64,000 bases of DNA, from contig NZ_JONJ01000007.1 in NCBI RefSeq assembly GCF_000711825.1, positions 1 through 64,000 of the forward strand, read 5' to 3'. The DNA comes from [Clostridium] aminophilum DSM 10710. Lineage in GTDB: Bacteria > Bacillota > Clostridia > Lachnospirales > Lachnospiraceae. Numbering within the stretch: position 1 is the first letter of the stretch; each line of letters begins with the position of its first letter. The position numbers and the translations under genes are program-made. The notes below the pieces were generated by a model. The model saw only the letters and a program-made list of their open reading frames with translations. It had not been told where the DNA came from and ran no database searches. This document shows, in pieces, positions 57,040 to 64,000 of the stretch.

Positions 57040-59241
57040 TTACCTCATTTTGTCCTGCTCTTCGGGGGACAGCTCCCTGCTCTCCTCTGTGATCACTTTG
57101 AGTTTTACACGATAAGAAATCATCCGGGGCGTCTCCATCCCGTCAAAGAGGATCCGGTACGCCTGCCGGTCGGTATCCACCTCTTTCACGATACCGCGGC
57201 CGAATACGCTGTGTTCCACCCGGTCTCCGATTCCGACCAGTTTCTGGTCCGGATCATCGGTCATAAAGCGCTCGTTCATCCGGACATAGTTCATCATCTC
57301 TTTCAGAAGATTTTCATCCGGCGGTGCGGTGAACTGGAGAAACCTCGGATCGATATCCATCAGAAAACGTGACGGGTACCGCGGTGTTCCGTCAAAATTC
57401 CGGCCGGCCGCCTCCGTGAGATAAAGCCCCTTCTGTGCTCTTGTGAGCGCGACAAAAACCAGTCTCCTCTCTTCTTCCATCGCCTGTAAGGTTCTCGTCT
57501 TTCGTGACGGGAAAATGCCCTCGTTCATCGCGCAGAGGAAGACATTCGGAAATTCCAGACCTTTCGCGGTGTGAACGGTCATCAGTTTCACCTTGTCTCC
57601 CGTCTGCGCCGTGTCCTGGTTTGTAAAAAGCGCGATGTGATTCAGGTAATGTTCCAGCGTCACTTCTTCCCCGCATGTCGTCTCATACTCAAAGACCGAC
57701 TGCTTGAGTTCCGCGAGGTTGTCCAGCCGCTCCTGACTGCCCTCGGTCCGGAGCATCGCCTCATACCCGCTCTTATCCAGAATATCCGACAGAACATCCG
57801 ATACCGGCCTGTCCCCGTATTCTGCCGAGAATCGGTCGATCAGCCCGACAAAACCGCGGGCACCGGTCCCCCGGAACACCGGATCCTCAAGGTTTGCCTT
57901 CATCGCCTCATAGAGTGTTCCGCCGTGACGCGATGTGTATTCTTCGAGAAATGTCATCCGTCGGTTTCCGATATTCCGTTTCGGGGAATTCACAATCCGC
58001 CGGAAGGAGAGATCGTCCCGGTAGGCGATCATGCGGAGATAGCAGAGCGCGTCTTTGATCTCCAGTCTTCCGAAAAACTGGACGCCGGAGTAGATCGTGT
58101 ACGGAATCTTCGCCTTGATCAGCGCTTCCTCGATATTTCGCGTAATGTAATGCGCCCGGTAAAGGACCGTCATATCACGGTACGGCGTTCCCTCCTCGTA
58201 CAGCTTTGCCATCTGCATTGCAATCCACTGCGCCTCTTTCTCCGACGTCTGCGCCATGTGACAGATGACCGGCTGCCCATCCGGCAGAACCGGTTCCAGA
58301 TCCTTTTTGATTCGCTCCCGGTTCTTTTCGATCAGGGAATTTGCCGCATGCAGGATCTGCGGAACCGAACGGTAATTCTGCATCATCATGATCGTCTCTG
58401 TCCCCGGGAAATGTTTTTCAAAATCGAGAAGAAACCGCACATCGGCGCCGCGCCAGGTGTAGATCGTCTGATCCGGATCACCGACCACAAAGAGATTTTT
58501 GTGATAGCCGCAGAGCACCTCCATCAGCTCGTACTGCAGCGCGTCGATGTCCTGAAACTCATCGATCATGATGTACTCCAGACGCTTCTGCCATTTCAGC
58601 CGGATCTCCTCATTTTCCCGGAAGATATAGAGTGAAAACTTGATCAGATCATTGTAGTCAAGGCCGAAGCATTTTTTCTCCTGATAGAGATATCCGTAAA
58701 AAATGATATCCTGAACGGTTTCCGCCTCCAGATACTTCTGATGCAGCGTGTCGAGGGACATCGTGATCATGTCAAGATAGTATTCCGGCTTCTGCACCAG
58801 TTTCTGCATCTCGATCATATCTCTTGCCTGGCCGAAGGTCATGCTGCGGAGCGTGAGTTTTCGCTCCTCATAGATGATTTTCAGCATATCATCGATGTCG
58901 GAATTGTCCAGCACGATGAAATTCTTCGGATACGAAACCGCATGGCTGTCTTCCTGGAGGATGGAGACACAAAAGCCGTGGAATGTATTGATGTATCCCG
59001 TGTCATTGTCTCCGGTCAGCGTGTGAATCCGCTGTCGCATCTCATTGGCGGATTTATTGGTAAATGTCACACAGAGAATGTTGCCCGGGAGAATTCCCAG
59101 TTCATTCACCAGATACGCAAACCGGTGGGACAGCGCCCTGGTCTTTCCGGATCCGGCGCCGGCAATCACGCGCACGTATCCTTCCGTCGCGGTCACTGCA
59201 CTGCGCTGTGCCTCATTCAATCCATCCAGTAAATCGATCAT
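57040..59241 (-). CDS. pcrA: UvrD/PcrA-type ATP-dependent DNA helicase
   Basis: Superfamily 1A helicase of 733 residues. The Walker A is IAGAGSGKTRAL, motif Ia CVTFTNKSANEM, the DEFQDID motif II, motif III VVGDPDQTIYTWRGAD, motif IV MMQNYRS, motif V VKLMTVHTAKGLEFPNVFL and motif VI FVALTRAQKGL. It unwinds DNA for repair and recombination and restarts replication. The start at 59241 has GGAGG four bases upstream. The C-terminal tail (about 670-733) resembles the PcrA UvrD-type interaction domain. Confidence 0.94.
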   Translation of the reverse strand: MIDLLDGLNEAQRSAVTATEGYVRVIAGAGSGKTRALSHRFAYLVNELGILPGNILCVTFTNKSANEMRQRIHTLTGDNDTGYINTFHGFCVSILQEDSHAVSYPKNFIVLDNSDIDDMLKIIYEERKLTLRSMTFGQARDMIEMQKLVQKPEYYLDMITMSLDTLHQKYLEAETVQDIIFYGYLYQEKKCFGLDYNDLIKFSLYIFRENEEIRLKWQKRLEYIMIDEFQDIDALQYELMEVLCGYHKNLFVVGDPDQTIYTWRGADVRFLLDFEKHFPGTETIMMMQNYRSVPQILHAANSLIEKNRERIKKDLEPVLPDGQPVICHMAQTSEKEAQWIAMQMAKLYEEGTPYRDMTVLYRAHYITRNIEEALIKAKIPYTIYSGVQFFGRLEIKDALCYLRMIAYRDDLSFRRIVNSPKRNIGNRRMTFLEEYTSRHGGTLYEAMKANLEDPVFRGTGARGFVGLIDRFSAEYGDRPVSDVLSDILDKSGYEAMLRTEGSQERLDNLAELKQSVFEYETTCGEEVTLEHYLNHIALFTNQDTAQTGDKVKLMTVHTAKGLEFPNVFLCAMNEGIFPSRKTRTLQAMEEERRLVFVALTRAQKGLYLTEAAGRNFDGTPRYPSRFLMDIDPRFLQFTAPPDENLLKEMMNYVRMNERFMTDDPDQKLVGIGDRVEHSVFGRGIVKEVDTDRQAYRILFDGMETPRMISYRVKLKVITEESRELSPEEQDKMR

Positions 59242-59310
59242 AGTTCCTCCGATGCATCATTTTCGAACGTTCGTTCCTGATTTTAGCACATCGTTTTCTG
59301 CATCGCAAGC

Positions 59311-59341
59311 AAAAGCCCCGCAGGGATCCCGCGAGGCTTTT
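59311..59341 (-). terminator. Terminator of putP
   Basis: Stem AAAAGCCTCGC with GCGGGGCTTTT around a GGATCCCT loop, T-rich on the minus strand, nine bases past the putP stop. Confidence 0.78.
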
Positions 59342-59349
59342 GAAATGCA

Positions 59350-60900
59350 TTATTTTTCTTCGGACGCTCTGCTTCTCAGGCTGTCACGGAATTCGGCGAT
59401 AACCTCCGCATCCGGGGCCGGTGTGATCAGCGATACCAGAACCGCCACGATCATCGAAACGACAAAGGCCGGAAGAAGTTCATAGATTCCGAGAATTCCG
59501 CCCATTGGACGCACCAGGAACTTCCAGATAAATACCATGATGCCGCCGGAAATCATACCGGCAAGCGCGCCTTCCCGGTTGGTTCTCTCCCAGAACAGGG
59601 CAAGCATCATCACCGCGCCGAAGGAGCCGCCGAAGCCGGCCCAGGCAAAGGATACGATCTGGAATACGCTGGAATCCGGGTTTCTCGCCAGAAAGCAGGC
59701 GATCACCGCGATCACCAGCACCGTCAGTCTCGCAATGCGAAGCCCCTGCCGGTTGGTCAGCGGGACATGCAGGAAGTCCTGCACAAGGTTCTGGCTCACG
59801 CTGGACGATGCCGCCAGAAGCTGGCTGTCCGCGGTGGACATGGTTGCCGCAAGAATTCCCGCGAGAATGATTCCGGCAATCGCCGCCGGGATCACGCCGT
59901 GAAGCGAGAGAAGTCCCGCCACCTTTACAATGATGGTCTCGGACTGTCCGCTGGTTGTAAACAGCTCGATCGCGCCGGCTTTGCTCATTCCGTATCCGAC
60001 GATTCCGATCACAATGGCGACACACATGGAGATTGCCGCCCAGATGGAAGCGATTCTTCTGGAAAGAACCAGTTTCTTCTCATCCTCGATCGCCATGAAG
60101 CGAAGAAGGATATGCGGCATTCCAAAGTAGCCGAGACCCCATGCCGCATTGGACGCCACTGTCAGCGGACTGTAGGCCTCCGCCGTGCCGGTCGCTGCAT
60201 TGTGGGTTGCGGAAAGACTCAGATAACCTTCCAGTGCCTGTGCATTCTGCATAACCGCGTCCACGCCGCCTGCCATATGGGTTCCATAGAACAGAACCAC
60301 AAACAGGGCAATGGTCATGACAACCGACTGGATCAGGTCTGTGGTGGACGCCGCCATAAAGCCGCCCATAACCGTATAACTGAAGATAACGACAGCCGAG
60401 ATCAGCATTGCCGTCATATAGTCAATGCCGAACAGGCTGTGGAACAGCTTTCCGCAGGCGGCAAATCCGGACGCCGTGTACGGAACAAAGAATACGACGA
60501 TCATAACCGCCGCAATACAGTTTAAAACATTGCTCTTGTCATGGAAACGCTTGGACAGGAAATCCGGAATGGTGATCGCGCCGATATTCTGGCTGTAACG
60601 GCGGATCCTTCTTGCCATGATCAGCCAGTTCAGATAGGTGCCGACCGCCAGTCCGACCGCCGTCCAGAACGCGTCCGCCACTCCGGTCAGGTACGCCACT
60701 CCCGGAAGTCCCATGAGAAGCCAGCTGGACATATCACTTGCCTCCGCACTCATCGCCACGACGAACGGACCAAGTTTTCTGCCGCCAAGATAGAAATCAT
60801 CGGATGAATTGTTTTTTCGGGAATAATAAAACCCGATATACAGCATACCGATCAGGTAAAAACCGATGGCCGCAAGAATGACAAAATCACTTGTTTTCAT
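59350..60900 (-). CDS. putP: Sodium/proline symporter
   Basis: Secondary transporter of 516 residues with about 13 helices. PutP-type segments are FYLGGRKLGPFVVAMSAEASDMSSWLLMGLPG near TM2, PDFLSKRFHDKS, SYTVMGGFMAASTTDLIQ and the AATMSTADSQLLAASSSVSQNL sodium-site region. It imports proline coupled to sodium. The start at 60900 has AAGGGG six bases upstream. It stands alone with its own terminator, so it is regulated separately from the neighbours. Confidence 0.93.
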   Translation of the reverse strand: MKTSDFVILAAIGFYLIGMLYIGFYYSRKNNSSDDFYLGGRKLGPFVVAMSAEASDMSSWLLMGLPGVAYLTGVADAFWTAVGLAVGTYLNWLIMARRIRRYSQNIGAITIPDFLSKRFHDKSNVLNCIAAVMIVVFFVPYTASGFAACGKLFHSLFGIDYMTAMLISAVVIFSYTVMGGFMAASTTDLIQSVVMTIALFVVLFYGTHMAGGVDAVMQNAQALEGYLSLSATHNAATGTAEAYSPLTVASNAAWGLGYFGMPHILLRFMAIEDEKKLVLSRRIASIWAAISMCVAIVIGIVGYGMSKAGAIELFTTSGQSETIIVKVAGLLSLHGVIPAAIAGIILAGILAATMSTADSQLLAASSSVSQNLVQDFLHVPLTNRQGLRIARLTVLVIAVIACFLARNPDSSVFQIVSFAWAGFGGSFGAVMMLALFWERTNREGALAGMISGGIMVFIWKFLVRPMGGILGIYELLPAFVVSMIVAVLVSLITPAPDAEVIAEFRDSLRSRASEEK

Positions 60901-61044
60901 ACATTACCCCTTTCGTGCGCCGGGCCGCAGCTTCTTCCCCATTGAAGAACCGGCCGGTGTCTTGATATACGAGTCAGAGTATAACATATAATGCGGCATT
61001 TTGGGTAATTATCTTGTTTAATACTTTCACTTTATAAAGTATTA

Positions 61045-61072
61045 CAGTGCTGACCGGTCCCGATCAGCACTG
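61045..61072. other. Strong hairpin at the 3' side of the HtrA gene
   Basis: CAGTGCTGA pairs with TCAGCACTG across a 10-base loop. It lies 64 bp past the HtrA stop but lacks a direct U-tract, so its terminator role is uncertain. A palindromic ACTTTATAAAGT follows. Confidence 0.5.
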
Positions 61073-61135
61073 CAGCTATGTCTTCTCTTCTGTGGTGAAT
61101 AAGCTATCCTCTTTCCGAACTTCGGAATTCCGGAA

Positions 61136-62470
61136 TCACATCTTGTTTGCATCCTCGCGGGAGCCGAGTCTGACCTCGATCTTCCGCTCCTTATAGGCTC
61201 CGTCATCCAGCGTCTGAACGGTGAGCGTTACGGTGTCACCGGTTTTATAGTAGGACATCTGCTTATGAAGGTCCTCACCGGTGGAAACTTTGGTACCGTT
61301 AATCTCGGTGATCACGTCTCTCTCCCGGAGTTCGGAACCGGCGGCTGCCGTTCCGTCGAGAATCTTATAGACATAGACGCCTTCCGGGATGCCGTACGCC
61401 TGACTCATGGCCGAGTCGATGTTCTGCATCTGAATGCCGAGATATCCCTGCTCATCCGCCGCAACCGCAATCTTGGTTTTCTGTTCGGACAGATTCTGGA
61501 TGAGCTCCTTCACCTGAGAGATCGGAATGGCAAATCCCATGCCTTCCACCGCCGTCGTGGCATATTTTGCGGAATTGATGCCGATCACATTGCCCGACAT
61601 GTCCAGAAGCGCACCGCCGGAATTGCCCGGATTGATGGCAGCATCCACCTGAATCAGCGTTCTGCTTGTGCCGTCCTCATCCTTGATCTCCTTGTTCAGC
61701 ATGCTGACGATTCCGGTCGTCACCGACTGGCCCTCGCCGAGAGCATTTCCGATGGCAATCACTCCCTGTCCGAGCTGAAGCTTGTCGGAGTCTCCCAGAG
61801 TTGCGATCTTGATTGCTCCCATCGTCGAATCCTTGATATCCTTCAGCTGAACCGCCACAACGGCCAGATCTTTGGAGGAATCCGTTCCCTTCACTGCTGC
61901 GTCCACTTTCTCACCGTCGGTAAATGTCACCTGAATGGAGTCGGACGATGCGACAACGTGATTGTTTGTCACGATCAGCAGTTCGGAATCATTTTTTCCG
62001 ATAATGATGCCGCTGCCCGCGCCGGATACCTCTGCTTTCTGTGTTCCGAAGAAACTCTGAATCGTCTCGGTTCCCTTGATGTTGATGGCGACAACCGTCG
62101 GCATCGCATTCGAAACCACATCGGCAACGGTGGCGGAACCGCCCGACGAAGAAGACAGCGGAACCGCAGTCGCAATCTGTGTTCCGGATGCATTTGCGTC
62201 AGACGCGGTCTCCGCGCTTTCCGCTGCAATCGGACTGTCTGCCGCCATCCGGCCTGCTGCCACGTTTACACTGTACATGGTAGCTCCGGCCACCGTGCCG
62301 AAAAGAACACCGCTCAGAAGAAGCGTCGTCATCTTTTTTGCCATCGCATGTCCCTTCCGGCTGCGTTTCCCTCCGGAAAACTGCGGAGCCGCGCTCTCAC
62401 TTTCGTTCGTCTCCACGGTTTCGGTATCAATATATGTTTCACGATCCTGATTCTCTCTGTTTTCCATCAT
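61136..62470 (-). CDS. HtrA/DegP-type serine protease (S1C) with PDZ domain
   Basis: Membrane-anchored protease of 444 residues that clears misfolded exported proteins. A cytoplasmic N-terminus leads to a TM at about 45-70. The trypsin-like domain has His in TNNHVV, Asp in SSKDLAVV and Ser in NPGNSGGALL. The PDZ domain follows with GYLGIQMQ and GSELRERDVITEINGTKV. I chose the ATG at 62470, with GGAGG seven bases upstream; the longer frame from 62557 has no ribosome binding site. Confidence 0.93.
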   Translation of the reverse strand: MMENRENQDRETYIDTETVETNESESAAPQFSGGKRSRKGHAMAKKMTTLLLSGVLFGTVAGATMYSVNVAAGRMAADSPIAAESAETASDANASGTQIATAVPLSSSSGGSATVADVVSNAMPTVVAINIKGTETIQSFFGTQKAEVSGAGSGIIIGKNDSELLIVTNNHVVASSDSIQVTFTDGEKVDAAVKGTDSSKDLAVVAVQLKDIKDSTMGAIKIATLGDSDKLQLGQGVIAIGNALGEGQSVTTGIVSMLNKEIKDEDGTSRTLIQVDAAINPGNSGGALLDMSGNVIGINSAKYATTAVEGMGFAIPISQVKELIQNLSEQKTKIAVAADEQGYLGIQMQNIDSAMSQAYGIPEGVYVYKILDGTAAAGSELRERDVITEINGTKVSTGEDLHKQMSYYKTGDTVTLTVQTLDDGAYKERKIEVRLGSREDANKM

Positions 62471-62734
62471 AACATGACCTCCTTCGATTCGTGAATGAAC
62501 CTTACTGCAATCTCTTTCTCTTGATATGGCCAATATTAGTCGGAAAATGTGACGCATTTTTGATGCAAATGTGGCGATTTTGTGAAGAAATATTAGTCAT
62601 TTCTAAAATCCCGAAACAGCTCCGCCAAATCCGAAACAAATCCGGCCTCCTCACACGATTTCACGGAAGGGGCAACGCTGCCGGATGAACGATATGCCGC
62701 GGAGTGTACCAACGATGGGCAAGACACCACCGGA

Positions 62735-63409
62735 TCAGTATTTGGTGCCCTCCACGCAGATCCAGGTGGTTCCCTCTTTGCGATGGATCTCGGTTTTCCA
62801 GAAACCGGCGTCCACAAACATATGCCGGAAGTCCGCCGGCGTCGGATTGCGCATATGGAATTTAGCGATATTCTCCCGAACGTCCTCCGGAAGATCTCCG
62901 GTCTCATAGACGTCCGCGATCAGAAGAAAAGTGCCGTCCGGTTTCAGCACGCGGAGAACCTCTTTCAGCCCCTCCATCGCATCCGGCCAGAAATAAAAAC
63001 TCTCCACGGTGGTCACTTTATCGAAGGTCTGATCGGCAAAGGGAAGTTTCGCGGCCGATCCCTCCAGGATCTCCATTCTGCCTTCTGCGATCCGTTTCTC
63101 ATTCCGTTTTCTGGATTCTTCCACGGAAACCGGGGAAACATCCACCCCCCAGAGTTTCCCCTTAGGCGACCTCTCTGCCATGGACTCCAGGGTTCTTCCG
63201 CCGCCGCAGCCAATATCAAGAATGGTGTCTTCCGGTCTGAATTCCGCATGGGAAAGTCCCCATTCCGTCACCTCGCGGTGGCTCTCGTTCATACGGGCCA
63301 GCATTCTTGCGCCCGCCGCGCCTTCCGGCTTTGCAGGATTACCCAGCTCGGTGATCTCCATCGGGCTCATTTTGTCCAGATCCTGCTCGGTATAATTCTT
63401 ATTCTCCAT
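62735..63409 (-). CDS. SAM-dependent methyltransferase (class I)
   Basis: Enzyme of 224 residues with the Rossmann SAM fold: motif I ILDIGCGGGRTLESMAE, motif II acidic end in GVDVSPVSVEES, and the motif IV region TVESFYFWPDAMEG. It belongs to the Methyltransf_11-like group that includes ubiquinone and small-molecule methylases. The substrate is unknown. The start has AAAGG eight bases upstream. Confidence 0.9.
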   Translation of the reverse strand: MENKNYTEQDLDKMSPMEITELGNPAKPEGAAGARMLARMNESHREVTEWGLSHAEFRPEDTILDIGCGGGRTLESMAERSPKGKLWGVDVSPVSVEESRKRNEKRIAEGRMEILEGSAAKLPFADQTFDKVTTVESFYFWPDAMEGLKEVLRVLKPDGTFLLIADVYETGDLPEDVRENIAKFHMRNPTPADFRHMFVDAGFWKTEIHRKEGTTWICVEGTKY

Positions 63410-63439
63410 ATTCGAAACCTTTCTTTATTTCCACCAGCT

Positions 63440-63600
63440 TCCCCGCCGAATCGAAGTCCGCAGGCGGGCTTCGGCGTTCCCATACCCGTAGGTACTGAGA
63501 GGAAGTGCTTTTGCGGTATAGGAATTTCGGAGAAATATCCTATATCATACAAACAGACATCCAACCGATAATTATAACCGATGGATGCCTGTTTGTAAAA
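63440..63600. repeat. Dispersed palindromic element, copy C (diverged)
   Basis: Contains AAGTCCGCAGGCGGGCTTCGGC, a CATACCC/GGTACT-like patch, then TATAGGAATTTC pairing with GAAATATCCTATA (63515-63546) and a longer ACAAACAG/CTGTTTGT stem (63548-63598). The order follows copy B at 55.8 kb. Confidence 0.6.
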
Positions 63601-63689
63601 ACCGTATTCTTTTTTGTGCGGATTCCGTGAGGCGATTCCGGCATTACCGTCCAAAAGACCTGCCTTACCGGCACATCCATGGCGGGCAT

Positions 63690-64000
63690 CTATGAAACTC
63701 CCCGAAGCTTCGCGTTCGGAACCCACCTCCGGAGAATCTCCAGCATATGCCGCATTTCGTCCGGAGTGTACCCCTGCATGCTGCGGTCGAGAACTCCCTC
63801 GGAATCTTCATAATTCTGCAGGTAATACCGCTCCGCACCGGCCAGCCATTCGCCGATGGAGCTCATGTCCTCTTCCGTCACGAGCCCCCGTACCATGGTT
63901 GTCCGAAATTCGTACGGGATCCGGTTCTCCAGGAGAAAATCGGCGGATCGCTCCACCTTCCGAAGAAGCTGTTCCGCAGGCAGCGCTCCCCCGCCAAGTC
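63690..64000 (-). CDS. Anaerobic ribonucleotide reductase activating protein, C-terminal part
   Basis: The 3' end of a minus-strand gene that runs past position 64000; 103 codons are visible. VERSADFLLENRIPYEFRTTMVRGLVTEEDMSSIGEWLAGAERYYLQNYEDSEGVL and ELLRRWVPNAKLRGV-type sequence fit the C-terminus of NrdG-type radical SAM activases (NrdG2 group). They put a glycyl radical on the anaerobic reductase. The CxxxCxxC motif would lie outside this window, so the call is from the C-terminus only. Confidence 0.85.
   Translation of the reverse strand, partial: LGGGALPAEQLLRKVERSADFLLENRIPYEFRTTMVRGLVTEEDMSSIGEWLAGAERYYLQNYEDSEGVLDRSMQGYTPDEMRHMLEILRRWVPNAKLRGVS

Overview
The window looks like chromosomal DNA from a motile, anaerobic, plant-fibre-using Clostridia member, most likely Lachnospiraceae. 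I infer this from strong GGAGG-type ribosome binding sites, the family types (FliY/CheC-like phosphatase, HD-GYP and GGDEF proteins with Cache sensors, TRAP transporter plus a KduI/KduD pectin pathway, a NrdG-type radical SAM activase) and a GC content near one half. Nearly all genes lie on the minus strand. I find no rRNA, tRNA or CRISPR array.

1-4.1 kb: the 5' part of a group II intron sits directly behind the terminator of a chemotaxis receptor gene, followed by an HD-GYP protein with a CBM2-like sensor. 4.4-6.4 kb: a split chromate transporter (two ChrA halves) with four 21-bp direct repeats upstream, then queT behind a preQ1-I riboswitch. 6.8-8.4 kb: a GGDEF protein.

8.6-19.3 kb: one co-directional unsaturated-uronate/pectin locus. 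It holds a LacI-family regulator, TRAP transporter DctP/Q/M, a 2-hydroxyacid dehydrogenase, a zinc alcohol dehydrogenase, KduD, KduI, a VOC protein, KDG kinase and KDPG aldolase. Together these import uronates and convert 5-keto-4-deoxyuronate to pyruvate and glyceraldehyde-3-phosphate. Three LacI-type operator-like sites share the half-site TGAAACCG.

19.7-30.2 kb: a GNAT acetyltransferase, a large HD-GYP receptor, a DUF6765-like protein with two membrane proteins, guanine deaminase, a GGDEF protein and a sodium:solute symporter. 30.2-35.9 kb: a lone NRPS-like A-T-C protein lacking the usual A-domain aspartate, divergent from a secreted repeat protein. 35.9-38.1 kb: a CheC/FliY-like phosphatase, an APH-like kinase and a frameshifted remnant.

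38.4-52.3 kb: a more AT-rich accessory region. It holds a thiaminase I-like lipoprotein, a PhoPR-like two-component system with a Na/Pi cotransporter behind a Pho-box-like repeat, an isochorismatase-like hydrolase with a WYL regulator, MerR, a CDP-alcohol phosphatidyltransferase, a CAT-like acyltransferase, a hydrolase, an MBL enzyme, TetR and PAP2. It also holds several decayed pieces: a truncated TetR copy, a GNAT remnant and an RlmD 3' remnant.

52.4-64 kb: housekeeping genes, namely RlmD with a Lys/Thr-rich extension, a D,D-carboxypeptidase, an HPr-like protein, a YoaK-type DUF1275 protein, PcrA/UvrD helicase, PutP, HtrA, a methyltransferase and the 3' end of a NrdG-type activase. A mosaic palindromic repeat family recurs in intergenic gaps near 6.5, 8.5, 45.2, 55.8 and 63.5 kb.
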